Source: Novosphingobium huizhouense (lineage in GTDB: Bacteria; Pseudomonadota; Alphaproteobacteria; Sphingomonadales; Sphingomonadaceae). Taken from it: DNA of 64,000 nucleotides. Below are positions 6,152-14,402 of this stretch, piece after piece. The notes under the pieces were generated by a model. It was not told where the DNA came from, searched no databases, and saw only the letters and a program-made list of their open reading frames with translations. Location: the NCBI RefSeq assembly GCF_020179475.1, contig NZ_JAILXZ010000001.1, positions 992,001 through 1,056,000 on the forward strand, read 5' to 3'. The translations under genes and the position numbers were made by a program. Position 1 is the stretch's first letter. Each line of letters begins with the position of its first letter.

Positions 6152-8226
6152 ACTGGCTGACCAAGGCGCTTACGGCGATGCGCCATCCGTCGCGCCCGCC
6201 CCTGTTCGGCGGGCTGCTCAAGCGAACGCGGTTCGACTACCGCCGCGAAGTGGGCGACGGCCTGGACAGTTCCGTCGTCACTGCGCCGGCCATGTGGATC
6301 GCGCGCGCGCTGCCCGAGGCCGTGCTCGAGGTGACCGTCCCCGATCGCGAGGGGAATGCGCAGCCGGTGCCCAGCCACAAGATGCTGGACCTGATCCAGG
6401 CGCCGAACCCGTTCTATGGCGATATCGCGCTGTGGATGGCGACGGTGATGATGTTCGCGATCACCGGCAATGCCTACTGGGCGATCGTGCGCAACGGCGC
6501 GGGCGTTCCGGTCGAACTGTGGTTCGTGCCCAACTGGATGATCGAGCCCAAGTACCCGGCCAACGGATCGGCCTATATCTCGCACTACGAGTACGACCCA
6601 GGCGACGGCCAGGGCAAGGAACAGATCCCGTTCGAGGACGTGGTCCATTTCCGCCACGGCATTGACCCGCGCAACCCGCGCATGGGGCTTTCGCCGATGG
6701 ACGGGGTGATCCGCGAGATCTTCATCGATCTGGAAAGCAGCAACTTCGTCGCCAGCCTGCTGCGCAACATGGGCGTGCCTGGCGTGGTGATCAGCCCGAA
6801 GACCGGCGCGATCGCGAGCGGCGACGACGTCGAAGCCACCAAGCAGTGGTTCAAGCAGCAGTTCGGCGGCGACAACCGGGGCGGTACGCTGGTCATGGGC
6901 GCGCCGACCGACGTCCAGGCCTATGGCTTCAATCCGCAGCAGATGAACATGAGCGAGGGCCGCGACGTTGCGGAGGAGCGCGTCTGCGCATGCCTTGGCA
7001 TCCCGGCTGCCGTAGTCGGCTTCGGCGCAGGCCTGCAGGCGACCAAGGTCGGCGCGACGATGGAAGAGCTGCGCAAGCTTGCCTGGAACAACGGCGTGCT
7101 GCCGATGGCGCGCATGTTTGCCGACGAGCTGCAGCGTTCGCTGCTCGGCCAGTTCGGCTCCGATCGCGGCGAAAAGGTCGCCTGGGACACCAGCGCGGTG
7201 CTGGCGCTGCAGGAGGACGAAGACAAGAAGGTCGAGCGCTGGGGCAAGATGCTGGCGAGCGGCGCGATCACGGTGTTCGACTATCGCCTCGCGATCGGCC
7301 TTGCCGCCGACGAAAGCCACCGCTTCTACCTGCGGCCGATCTCCTCGATCGAAGTGCCAGAGGGCAACGGGCGCGAGCTCGCCGTGCGCCAGGCCGCGCT
7401 TTCGCCTGCCGCGCAGAAGTCGGCCGAAGCGGGCGAGGAGAAAGCCGCAAGCGATAGCGCCTACCAGCGCGGCTATGCCTGGGCGCTGTTGCAGCAGCAG
7501 AAGGCGGCCGGACTGCAAGCCGCTTTCGAGAAGCGTCTCACGGCCTTCTTTGGCAGGCTGGGGACCGCTGCCGAGGCTGCGGCGAAGGTGCCGCTCGAGC
7601 GCGATCCCGATCTGGCCATGCGCACCGGCAAGGCGCTGGGCGAGGACGACGTGCTGATCCAGGCGATCCTGGACGATCTGGGCATCGAGCGCTGGCAGGG
7701 CGAGCTGCGGCAGATGTACGAGGCGCAGTACCTGGCCGTTGCCACGGCCGAGAACGACGTGGCCGAGCGCGCCGGGCTTGGCGCGTCGCTGCCCGACGTT
7801 GTCGCGCGATCGGTGATCGCGGCGGGCGGGCGGCGCGCCGGCCTGGTCGACCTGGAAGAGCAGACGAAGGACGCGATGTTCAACGCGCTGGCCGAAGGCC
7901 GCGCGGCCGGCGAAGGCGCGGTGCAGCTCGCCGGGCGCATCGCCGGCCTGGTCGAGGACGGTCCAAGCGAAAACCCGCTGCAGCGATCGCGCCGGATCGC
8001 CCGCACCGAGACGAAGTACGCACAGAACATCTCGACGATCGAGCGCGCCCGCGCCGCAGGGATCGAGACGCTGATCGTCTATGACGGGTTGCTGGGACCG
8101 GGCCGGTCGCTGCTGACCCATATCGCCCGCAACGGTTCGGTGGTGTCGATCGAGAAGGCCCTGGTCATGGCGGACGAGGAGCATCCGAACGGCACGCTAA
8201 GCTTCGCGCCGAATTTCGAGGAGTAA
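6148..8226 (+). CDS. Portal protein fused to a C-terminal MuF-like domain
   Basis: A 692-residue protein. Residues about 1-400 are an HK97-family portal: NPFYGDIALW, a long helical wing, and PRMGLSPMDGVIREI with the characteristic ERVCACLGIPAAVVG segment near residue 280. After a linker of about 60 residues, the C-terminal 200 residues look like the MuF/SPP1 gp7 minor-head domain, ending in the ARTE motif (residues 618-621) and the following helix. The portal forms the DNA entry ring; MuF proteins enter the head with the DNA. In most phages these are separate adjacent genes, so a single chain is unusual. The start ATG overlaps the terminase stop. Confidence 0.8.
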   Translation: MNWLTKALTAMRHPSRPPLFGGLLKRTRFDYRREVGDGLDSSVVTAPAMWIARALPEAVLEVTVPDREGNAQPVPSHKMLDLIQAPNPFYGDIALWMATVMMFAITGNAYWAIVRNGAGVPVELWFVPNWMIEPKYPANGSAYISHYEYDPGDGQGKEQIPFEDVVHFRHGIDPRNPRMGLSPMDGVIREIFIDLESSNFVASLLRNMGVPGVVISPKTGAIASGDDVEATKQWFKQQFGGDNRGGTLVMGAPTDVQAYGFNPQQMNMSEGRDVAEERVCACLGIPAAVVGFGAGLQATKVGATMEELRKLAWNNGVLPMARMFADELQRSLLGQFGSDRGEKVAWDTSAVLALQEDEDKKVERWGKMLASGAITVFDYRLAIGLAADESHRFYLRPISSIEVPEGNGRELAVRQAALSPAAQKSAEAGEEKAASDSAYQRGYAWALLQQQKAAGLQAAFEKRLTAFFGRLGTAAEAAAKVPLERDPDLAMRTGKALGEDDVLIQAILDDLGIERWQGELRQMYEAQYLAVATAENDVAERAGLGASLPDVVARSVIAAGGRRAGLVDLEEQTKDAMFNALAEGRAAGEGAVQLAGRIAGLVEDGPSENPLQRSRRIARTETKYAQNISTIERARAAGIETLIVYDGLLGPGRSLLTHIARNGSVVSIEKALVMADEEHPNGTLSFAPNFEE

Positions 8227-8231
8227 CGGAC

Positions 8232-8951
8232 ATGCAGACCAAGGCGCTTCAGGTTCAGGACATCGACGCGGCCGGCAAGGGCAAGGCGCTGCTTGCGGTG
8301 CTTTCGGACATCGACAATGAGGGCGACACTTACGCCAAGGGCGCCTTCAGCTGGAAGGACGGCGGCGGACAGTGGGCGCTGATGATCCCCGCGCACAACA
8401 AGCAGGCGATGCCGTTCGGCAAGGGCTGGGTCTACGAGCAGAACGGCCAGGCGCTGGCGGACTTCACGCTCAACCTCAACACCCAGGCGGGGAAGGACTG
8501 GCACGAGGCGCTCAAGTTCGACCTCGAGACCGGCAGGCCCGTCCAGGAGTGGAGCTATGGCTATCGCACGCTCGACAGCGCGAAGGAGCTGCGCGCCAAT
8601 CGCCAGGTGCGCGTGCTGAAGCAGCTGGACGTCTACGAGTTCAGTCCGGTGCTGCGGGGCATGGGTTCGCGGACCGGCACGATCGCGGTGAAGTCTGCCG
8701 AGCTGAAGGAAGCGGCCTTCGCGCCGCTGATCGGCAACCTGGCCGAGCTGGCGAGCGCGATCGGCGAGGATCCGTCCTGCCTGTCGGCCGTGGGACTGAA
8801 GCAGCTGGGCGAGATCCACGCGGCGCTGGGTGATGCGCTAATGCAGGTGAAGTCCGGCGCTGACAACGGCGACGAGACCAAGGCGGTCAACGAGGCGGTC
8901 GCAGGCTACCTGCAGGCCATGTCGCGCGGGCGGTTGCAGGCCCGGATCTGA
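8232..8951 (+). CDS. HK97-type prohead protease
   Basis: A 239-residue serine protease of the HK97 prohead protease family (U35/S78), which digests the scaffold region of the capsid protein during head maturation. The likely catalytic histidine is H55 in IPAHNKQAMP and the serine is S108 in EWSYGY, in the family spacing. The N-terminus has the typical first strand ending in SDIDNEGD. The C-terminal about 70 residues may serve as scaffold. It follows the portal by five bases and is followed by a strong stem-loop. Confidence 0.8.
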   Translation: MQTKALQVQDIDAAGKGKALLAVLSDIDNEGDTYAKGAFSWKDGGGQWALMIPAHNKQAMPFGKGWVYEQNGQALADFTLNLNTQAGKDWHEALKFDLETGRPVQEWSYGYRTLDSAKELRANRQVRVLKQLDVYEFSPVLRGMGSRTGTIAVKSAELKEAAFAPLIGNLAELASAIGEDPSCLSAVGLKQLGEIHAALGDALMQVKSGADNGDETKAVNEAVAGYLQAMSRGRLQARI

Positions 8952-8958
8952 ACCTGCC

Positions 8959-9004
8959 GAAATTTCCCGCCAGGAGGCCTGTGGGCGCGCTGGCGGGGGA
9001 TTTC
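8959..9004 (+). promoter_or_regulatory. 15-bp stem-loop between protease and capsid genes
   Basis: The arms 8959-8973 and 8990-9004 pair along all 15 positions when two G-U pairs are allowed, with a 16-base loop. It begins eight bases after the protease stop. No clear U-run follows, so it is more likely an mRNA-stabilising or attenuating structure than a simple intrinsic terminator. The interval from 8952 to 9265 holds this stem-loop and the palindrome at 9169, and no convincing gene. Confidence 0.6.
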
Positions 9005-9168
9005 CCGTAAAATTGCCCTGACCCCCTTCTTAGCCCTTCTCAAATGGCAAATTCGGCCCTTTCGTCCTCGATCGGAGGCGGGCGGTTGTCATCGGCGGCC
9101 CCAATCGGCTAGACCATCCCTGCCGGCAGCGCGATCGCGCCGGCCAATCCCTCGATCATCGTCCCGCT

Positions 9169-9191
9169 CGCCCGGAACCTGTTCCGGGGCG
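9169..9191. repeat. Palindrome, copy 2, ahead of the capsid gene
   Basis: CGCCCGGAA-CCTG-TTCCGGGGCG with the same bulged G as the copies at 2019 and 15133. It lies 75 bases before the capsid start. Confidence 0.65.
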
Positions 9192-9265
9192 AAGGCGTGT
9201 CCGCGCTCCTGCCAAATGCTCCGGTCAATTGGTTGCCCGGCATGCGGGCCAAGGGAGCATTCGCG

Positions 9266-10588
9266 ATGGACGGTATCGAAGGACTGACGCTCAAGCAGAC
9301 CCGCGAGAAGATGGCGGCGAGGCAGGACGCGCTGGGCAAGGTGTTCGAGGAAGCGAAGTCGGACGACGGCTACGACTTCAACAAGGTCAAGTGCCTGGGC
9401 GCTGACGTTAAGGGTTCGATCGCGGTGGCCGAGAAGGTCAAGGCGATGAACGACGAGCTCAACGCGCTTGGCGAACATGCGGACAAGCTGGACGAGGCCG
9501 AGAAGGCGGCGATGCAGCACCAGGCGCGCGAGAAGGCCCGCAGCGGCTTCCGCCTGCCCGGCCTGGGCAGCGGCTTCGGCGACCAGCGCCCGGAGAACCG
9601 TGGTCAGTTTCAGGTCAAGGGCCTGGGTGAGCTGCTGGCCGAGTGCAAGCAGCTTGAAAACTGGAGCGGCAGCGGCGGGCTCGACCTGACGTTCGAGGAT
9701 GCCTGGGCTTCCGACCTGATGGTCAAGGCGCTGACCGGCCAGACCTTCGGCGAAAAGACGGTGATGACCACCAGCGCCGGCTATGCACCGCAGGCCATCC
9801 GCCTGCCGCAGATCGTCGAAGCTGCGACCCGGCCGATCCAGCTGCTCGACATCCTGCCCATGTTCCAGACCGACCAGAACGCGGTGGTCTACATGGAAGA
9901 GACCACGCGGACGCATTCGGCGGCGGAAACCGCCGAAGCCGCCGCCTATGCCGAGAGCGCCTTTGCCTTCACCGAACGCACCAGCCCGGTGCGCAAGATC
10001 ACCGACAGTCTGCCGGTGACCGACGAGCAGCTGGCCGACGTTGCGATGATGAGCGGCTATATCAGCAGCCGCCTGATGTTCGGCGTGCGCCAGCGGCTCG
10101 ATCGCCAGGCGTTGCTGGGCGATGGGTCGGCACCGAACCTGCGCGGCCTCGCCAACGTCTCGGGCATCCAGACGCAGGCTAAGGGCGCTGATCCGGTGCT
10201 CGACACGTTCTTCAAGGCGATGGTCAAGGTCCGCCTGACCGGCCGCGCCAACCCGACGCATCACCTGATCCATCCGACCGACTGGCAGGGCATCCGCCTG
10301 ACCCGCACCGCCGACGGCATCTACATCTGGGGTTCGCCCGCCGAGGCCGGGCCGGAGCGTCTGTGGGGCCTGCAGGTGGTGCAGATCGACGCCGGCAGCG
10401 CCGGCACCGGCTACACCGGCGCCTTCGACGTTTCGACGGTGGGCCTGTTCGAGCGCAAGGGCGTCGACGTGGCGGTCGGTTACGTCAACGACGACTTCGG
10501 CAAGGGCAAGCGGACCGTGCGCGCCGACATGCGCGCCGCGCTCGCCTGGTTCCGCCCGGCAGCCTTCTGCCAGAACACCGGGCTCTAA
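9266..10588 (+). CDS. Major capsid protein, HK97 fold
   Basis: A 440-residue HK97-type capsid protein. Residues about 1-105 form a charged, helical scaffold-like delta domain (KQTREKMAARQDALGKVFEE and a later coiled coil) that the protease would remove. The mature part begins near residue 120 and shows family landmarks: an E-loop region around MEETTRTHSAAETAEAAAYA, the P-domain helix TDEQLADVAMMSGYISSRL and HHLIHPTDWQGIRLT. ATG 9266 was chosen because GGGAG at 9253-9257 lies upstream; ATG 9242 is an in-frame alternative. It is flanked by stem-loops on both sides, as expected for a highly expressed gene. Confidence 0.85.
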   Translation: MDGIEGLTLKQTREKMAARQDALGKVFEEAKSDDGYDFNKVKCLGADVKGSIAVAEKVKAMNDELNALGEHADKLDEAEKAAMQHQAREKARSGFRLPGLGSGFGDQRPENRGQFQVKGLGELLAECKQLENWSGSGGLDLTFEDAWASDLMVKALTGQTFGEKTVMTTSAGYAPQAIRLPQIVEAATRPIQLLDILPMFQTDQNAVVYMEETTRTHSAAETAEAAAYAESAFAFTERTSPVRKITDSLPVTDEQLADVAMMSGYISSRLMFGVRQRLDRQALLGDGSAPNLRGLANVSGIQTQAKGADPVLDTFFKAMVKVRLTGRANPTHHLIHPTDWQGIRLTRTADGIYIWGSPAEAGPERLWGLQVVQIDAGSAGTGYTGAFDVSTVGLFERKGVDVAVGYVNDDFGKGKRTVRADMRAALAWFRPAAFCQNTGL

Positions 10589-10612
10589 TACCGCGCGAGG
10601 GAAGCCTTTGAC

Positions 10613-10640
10613 GCAGTGCCGGCGTCCGGGCCGGCACTGC
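10613..10640 (+). promoter_or_regulatory. Perfect 11-bp stem-loop after the capsid gene
   Basis: GCAGTGCCGGC (10613-10623) and GCCGGCACTGC (10630-10640) pair without mismatch around a six-base loop, 25 bases after the capsid stop. A second, shorter hairpin follows at 10660-10677. Neither is followed by a U-run, so partial termination or mRNA protection is more likely than full termination. Confidence 0.6.
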
Positions 10641-10704
10641 CGAGGCTGCAAACCGGGGGCGTCGGCCGGACCCGACGGCCTCCACCCCCTGAAAGGATTT
10701 CCCG

Positions 10705-11253
10705 ATGCCGAAGATTTCCGGAGCCGGATCGCGCGTGCTCAACGCTGCGCTCGGCTCGCCTGCGCTGGGGACCACCAACGCGGTGCTTGGCGATACCGCC
10801 ATGGCGAACGGTGCGACGACGCTGGTTACGGCCGGGATCACCGCGCCCGACGTCGCCCGCAATCTGACCGTTACCGGCAACGCATCCACGGTGGCCGGCA
10901 ACGTGGTGATCGCGGGCACCAACAATGCCGGCGAAGCGATCAGCGAAACGATCGTGGCTGCCGGCACAGCGACGATCGTCGGGAACAAGGCCTTCGCCAC
11001 TGTCACCTCGATCACGCTGCCGGCCTATGCCTCGGCGGGGACCGAGCGGATCCGCGTCGGCACTGGCGCCAAGCTCGGCCTGCCGGTCAGCAATAGCCGC
11101 GACGCCGTGGTCAGCGCGTTCCTGGCCGGCGTGCGCGAAGCGACCCGGCCGACGGTCACGTTCTCGGCCAGCGCGCGCGAGAGCAACACGATCGCGCTCA
11201 GCTCGGCCCTGAACGGCTCGGCCGTGCTCGTCGACTACTACGAAACCAACTGA
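10705..11253 (+). CDS. Structural protein of the head module, unassigned
   Basis: A 182-residue protein, low in charge and rich in Ala, Thr, Val and Gly, with alternating strand-like segments (NLTVTGNASTVAGNVVIAG, AISETIVAAGTATIV), which suggests a beta-sandwich. Directly after the capsid gene, this is where head decoration or head-fibre proteins are usually encoded, so that is the best guess from context. I recognise no specific family. A likely ribosome site (AAAGGA) lies 10 bases upstream. Confidence 0.5.
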   Translation: MPKISGAGSRVLNAALGSPALGTTNAVLGDTAMANGATTLVTAGITAPDVARNLTVTGNASTVAGNVVIAGTNNAGEAISETIVAAGTATIVGNKAFATVTSITLPAYASAGTERIRVGTGAKLGLPVSNSRDAVVSAFLAGVREATRPTVTFSASARESNTIALSSALNGSAVLVDYYETN

Positions 11254-11264
11254 GGAGCATTGCC

Positions 11265-11729
11265 ATGATGATCGCGAAGCAGCGGCTGTGCCTTACGGCC
11301 GCCAAGGATGCCCTGGTCGCAGCGGAAGATCCGCGCGCGGCGTTCCTCTATGCGGTTCCGGGCGACGAGATCCCCGACAGCGCGGCCGAGCTTTACGGCC
11401 TGGTCGACGGGCGCCTGCCCGACGGTGCCGGCGAGGATGCCGAAGCGAAGGCCGCCGTCGTGCGCGATGCGCTCGAGCAGGCGGAGCACGATCGCCTCGC
11501 CGCCGAGAAGGCCGAGGCCGATCGCATCGCCGCCGAAGCGGCCGAGGCCCAGCTCAAGGCGGACGAGGAAGCCGAGGCGAATCGGCTCGCCGCCGAAAAG
11601 GCTGAAGCCGATCGCATCGCTGCCGAAGCGGCCGAGGCTGCCGCCAAGGAAGCGGCTGCTGCGGACAACAAGGAAGCTGCGGCGCCGGATAACAAGGCGG
11701 CGAAGCCGCCGCGCCAGCGCCAGAAGTAA
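11265..11729 (+). CDS. Hypothetical protein with Ala/Glu-rich coiled coil
   Basis: A 154-residue protein. Residues 1-60 look globular (MIAKQRLCLTAAKDALVAAE, FLYAVPGDEIPD), as in small phage neck or assembly proteins. From residue 65 onward there are repeated AEADRIAAEAAEA-type heptads forming a long, highly charged helix, ending in a Lys/Pro-rich tail. GAGGAG at 11252-11257 gives a good ribosome site. The role is unknown; a head-tail assembly factor is possible from position. Confidence 0.5.
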   Translation: MMIAKQRLCLTAAKDALVAAEDPRAAFLYAVPGDEIPDSAAELYGLVDGRLPDGAGEDAEAKAAVVRDALEQAEHDRLAAEKAEADRIAAEAAEAQLKADEEAEANRLAAEKAEADRIAAEAAEAAAKEAAAADNKEAAAPDNKAAKPPRQRQK

Positions 11730-11741
11730 GGGGCGGAGGCG

Positions 11742-12308
11742 ATGGCCCTGCTGGACCGCGTGCGCACCCGCACTGGCAGCGATCTGCCGGATAGCGAACT
11801 GCTGGCGATGATCGAGGGGATCACTGCCGAGCTGGACGCGCGCTTCGGAACGGCAGGGCCGATCGTCCAGGAGTTCGGCGACCTCGACGACACCGCCTCG
11901 CGCTATCGCCGGTCGCTGCGCCTGCAGCGGCCGATGGACGTGGGCCAGGCGGTGACCGTGGTCGAGATGGATCCGGGCAATACGGGCGCAGCTTCTGCCG
12001 CGCGCACGCTCGATCCGGCAGACTACCGCGTGGTGCATGGCGGGCGGACGCTACAGCGGCTGCAGGGCGGCCCCAACGGCAGCCTGTACTGGGCGCCCTT
12101 CGTGACAGTGACCTACACGCCGATCGGTGAGGGCGCCGCGCGCGAGGAAGCGACGATCAAGCTGGTGCAGCTCGACCTGTCCTATCGCGGCGGCCTGAAG
12201 AGCGAGCGCGCGGGCGACTATCAATTCCAGCTTTCCGACAGCTTCACGAAGGAACGCGAAGCGATCTTTGAAGGGCTCGCCAACCGGCGCGGCCTGGTCA
12301 TGGCGTGA
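11742..12308 (+). CDS. Head-tail connector-like protein (gp6-like)
   Basis: A 188-residue protein. The N-terminal helical region LLDRVRTRTGSDLPDSELL, with ITAELDARFG, is the pattern of phage head-tail connector (gp6/adaptor-like) proteins, which form the ring under the portal. A beta-rich middle (DYRVVHGGRTLQRL, VTVTYTPIGEG) follows. The C-terminal helix around SFTKEREAIFEGL resembles the DNA-channel helix of such adaptors. Place in the operon (after capsid, before tail genes) agrees. Confidence 0.55.
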   Translation: MALLDRVRTRTGSDLPDSELLAMIEGITAELDARFGTAGPIVQEFGDLDDTASRYRRSLRLQRPMDVGQAVTVVEMDPGNTGAASAARTLDPADYRVVHGGRTLQRLQGGPNGSLYWAPFVTVTYTPIGEGAAREEATIKLVQLDLSYRGGLKSERAGDYQFQLSDSFTKEREAIFEGLANRRGLVMA

Positions 12309-12315
12309 GGGTGTG

Positions 12316-12486
12316 ATGGACGAGCTGACAATCAAGACGGGCGCGGCGATCGAGGCGGTCAAGGCGATGCTCGCTGCCATGAAGGAAGCCGAAGTCGATC
12401 CACGCGGCCTGGCTGTGGCGCGGACGCAATTCGAGACGGCGTTCCTTTGGGTGGCGAATGCCGCTGGCGGCGATCCGGTTTTCTGA
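12316..12486 (+). CDS. Acb2/Tad1 hairpin-like small protein (candidate anti-CBASS sponge)
   Basis: A 56-residue, all-helical protein. After an N-terminal helix comes DPRGLAVARTQFETAFLWVA (residues 28-47). The ART..E.AF.W pattern resembles the C-terminal helix of the Acb2/Tad1 hairpin family, whose members bind cyclic nucleotide signals and so block CBASS or Thoeris defence. Those small genes often sit among late structural genes, as here between a head-tail connector and tail genes. The protein is shorter than characterised Acb2 proteins, and the ligand-binding residues cannot be checked by eye. Family membership is therefore probable, not certain, and anti-defence activity is inference. The gene starts seven bases after the previous stop. 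Confidence 0.5.
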   Translation: MDELTIKTGAAIEAVKAMLAAMKEAEVDPRGLAVARTQFETAFLWVANAAGGDPVF

Positions 12487-12490
12487 TCCC

Positions 12491-12769
12491 ATGCCGCGCA
12501 AGCGCTCCCAGAAACAGACCCGACACCAGCTCGAGAGGTCCGACAAGGCCGAGGCGATGCTCAACGAGCTCGTGCCGATCGGCAAGGACGCCGCGCTGGT
12601 CGACCTGGTCGGGTGGCGCGACCGGCAGGGCAACCTGCGGCGGTGCCGCGCGACCTGGGACAATGGCTGGTCGGCCGACCTGTGGTTCACGCTGCCTCGC
12701 GGCGGCGAGATGAAGCTGTCGAGCTACAGCATGAAATGGCACGGCAGCATGCGGAAGGAAGCGGCATGA
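12491..12769 (+). CDS. Hypothetical basic phage protein
   Basis: A 92-residue protein, strongly basic at the N-terminus (PRKRSQKQTRHQLER), followed by an alternating pattern with conserved-looking tryptophans (LVGWRDRQGNLRRC, TWDNGWSADLWFTL). The C-terminal half may be a small beta domain. It starts four bases after the previous gene and overlaps the next one in an ATGA. I do not recognise a family. Confidence 0.5.
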   Translation: MPRKRSQKQTRHQLERSDKAEAMLNELVPIGKDAALVDLVGWRDRQGNLRRCRATWDNGWSADLWFTLPRGGEMKLSSYSMKWHGSMRKEAA

Positions 12770-13041
12770 GCGCGCCCGACTGCCACGTCTGCCAGCACAT
12801 GGTGGGGCGGCTGACCTGCGCGCGGCCGACGGGCGCCAGGTGGAACCCTGCGACCAACCGGCACCGCTCGCGCCTGGACACGCCGATCGCGCTCGAGCGC
12901 TCGACCCAGCGCAGCCTGCTGCGCCGTCGGCGCTGCGGGCCTGAGGGTTATTTCTTCGAGCCCGTTTTCCCCACATTGGACGTAGCGCAGGAGAACGAGC
13001 TGGGGCCGATCGGCGACAGCGACGGGGACGATGGCGCATGA
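12766..13041 (+). CDS. Hypothetical phage protein with N-terminal Cys motif
   Basis: A 91-residue protein beginning with SAPDCHVCQHMVGRLTCARP. Two closely spaced cysteines and a third nine residues later, with an intervening histidine, could bind zinc, although the four-ligand set is incomplete. A region rich in Arg (RSLLRRRRCGPEGYFFEP) follows and the C-terminus is acidic. It overlaps both neighbours by four bases, so it is translated in the structural operon. Function unknown. Confidence 0.45.
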   Translation: MSAPDCHVCQHMVGRLTCARPTGARWNPATNRHRSRLDTPIALERSTQRSLLRRRRCGPEGYFFEPVFPTLDVAQENELGPIGDSDGDDGA

Positions 13042-13385
13042 TCGCCGGCCGGCTCACCATGCGCGCCTCGATCGAGCGCAACGCGGCGACAGGCACGGAC
13101 AGCTGGGGCAACCCGGTTGCGCCGGGCTTTACCGCGATCGGCGATCCGGTCGCGTGCTTCGTCTGGTCGATCAGCGCGACGCAGTCGATCGACGGGGGCA
13201 AGACGGCCGAGCTGGAGGAATTCCGCGCGCTGTTCGCGCTGGGGACCGATCTGCAGCCCGGCGACCAGCTGGCCGCGATCGTGGACCGGCGCGGGCTGGA
13301 GATCATCCCCGGCCGGCTGTCGGTCGAAGGCCCGGTGCAGCGCAAGCACACGCACCTGGAAGCGGCGCTGCGGAGGATTGGCTAA
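13038..13385 (+). CDS. Head-tail joining / head closure protein
   Basis: A 115-residue beta-rich protein with the layout of phage head-tail adaptor or stopper proteins: an N-terminal strand MRASIERNAATGTDSWGNPV, a central region on induced geometry (FRALFALGTDLQPGDQLAAI) and a C-terminal strand pair. Such proteins close the head after packaging and make the tail interface. Order (connector, closure, gp10-like, tail completion) is the standard siphovirus order. It overlaps both neighbours at its ends. Confidence 0.55.
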   Translation: MIAGRLTMRASIERNAATGTDSWGNPVAPGFTAIGDPVACFVWSISATQSIDGGKTAELEEFRALFALGTDLQPGDQLAAIVDRRGLEIIPGRLSVEGPVQRKHTHLEAALRRIG

Positions 13386-13966
13386 TGGCCGAGCAATCCC
13401 TGGTCTGGAAGGGCGAGGCGGTGACCGCCCGCATGCGCGCGGCGCAGATCGAAGGCGTCAACCGCACGATGGGCGCGGCAGTCAACCACGCGCGCCAGAA
13501 CCACACCTGGCAGAACCAGACCGGCGTGCTGACAGGCGGCATCGACGTGGTGAAGTACGCCGCGCCCGCCGAGGACGGCAAAGGCGTGGAAGGCGTGTGG
13601 GGCGTGCAGGACGTTGCCTATGCGCTGATCCACGAGCTGGGCGGGACGATCGAGCCGAAGAACGCCAAGTTCCTGTCGGTGCCGGTGAGCGAGGCGGCGA
13701 AGCGCGCAGGCTCCCCGCGCAACATGGGCAACCTTGCCTATGTGCAGTCGATCAAGGGCCAGCCCATGCTGGTCGACCAGCACAGCGGCAAGGTCCACTA
13801 CATCCTGAAAAAGCGGGTCACGATCCCGGCGCGGCCATACCTGCGGCCGGCAGCGGACGCGAAGTATCCGGAGCTTGCCGCCAATATCCGCAAGGCCTGG
13901 GACAAGATGAAGCCGGGCGGCAGCGCGACGCCGGCCGCGCCGACCGATGGAGGCGGCGATGCCTGA
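13385..13966 (+). CDS. HK97 gp10-like neck/tail protein
   Basis: A 193-residue protein of the HK97 gp10-like group. Landmarks are a helical N-terminus, the HELGGTIEPKNAKFLSVPVS stretch (residues about 80-99), in which a histidine-glutamate pair precedes a glycine turn and a strand, and the terminal PARPYLRPAADAKYPEL, which is typical of this family. It acts at the head-tail junction in siphoviruses. It starts on the last base of the previous stop, and its end overlaps the tail completion gene by eight bases. Confidence 0.65.
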   Translation: MAEQSLVWKGEAVTARMRAAQIEGVNRTMGAAVNHARQNHTWQNQTGVLTGGIDVVKYAAPAEDGKGVEGVWGVQDVAYALIHELGGTIEPKNAKFLSVPVSEAAKRAGSPRNMGNLAYVQSIKGQPMLVDQHSGKVHYILKKRVTIPARPYLRPAADAKYPELAANIRKAWDKMKPGGSATPAAPTDGGGDA

Positions 13967-14390
13967 TGTTGCCGCAGATCCGATCGGCGCGCTGGTGGCG
14001 CTGCTGCTGGCTGACAGCGACATTGCGGCGATCGCGGCGGCGCGCGGCTATGGCGGCGAGCTGCCGGCCGCGCAGACCAGGCTCATGCCACGCCCGGCCT
14101 TCGTGCTGCGCGCCTCTGGCGGGGTGTCCCTGACTGCTGGCAGCAATGCCGAGATCGACGCCCAGCGCGTGGACCTGTTCGCCTATGGCGAGACGCCGAA
14201 CGTGGCCGGCCAGCTGGCCGACCTGATCGCGCTGAAGCTGCGGCGGGTGGAGCGGCGTACGGTGAACGGCACGCTGATCCACTGGGTGAAATCGGCGGGC
14301 GGGTATTCGTCGGGCCGGGAGCCCGAAACCGACTGGCCGCGCGCCTGGCGGTCATTCCAGGTGATGTTCGCGCTGGCGCGCATTTCGTGA
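13959..14390 (+). CDS. Tail completion protein (DUF3168, gp17-like)
   Basis: A 143-residue protein of the DUF3168 family, which caps the top of siphovirus tails. The N-terminal helix DPIGALVALLLADSDIAAI is followed by strands containing AQTRLMPRPAFVL and a segment ending in WPRAWRSFQVMFAL, the conserved final strand. ATG 13959 was preferred to ATG 13947 because GGAGG at 13949-13953 is correctly spaced for it. It sits directly upstream of the tail tube gene. Confidence 0.6.
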   Translation: MPDVAADPIGALVALLLADSDIAAIAAARGYGGELPAAQTRLMPRPAFVLRASGGVSLTAGSNAEIDAQRVDLFAYGETPNVAGQLADLIALKLRRVERRTVNGTLIHWVKSAGGYSSGREPETDWPRAWRSFQVMFALARIS

Positions 14391-14402
14391 GGAGTAGTTT
14401 CG

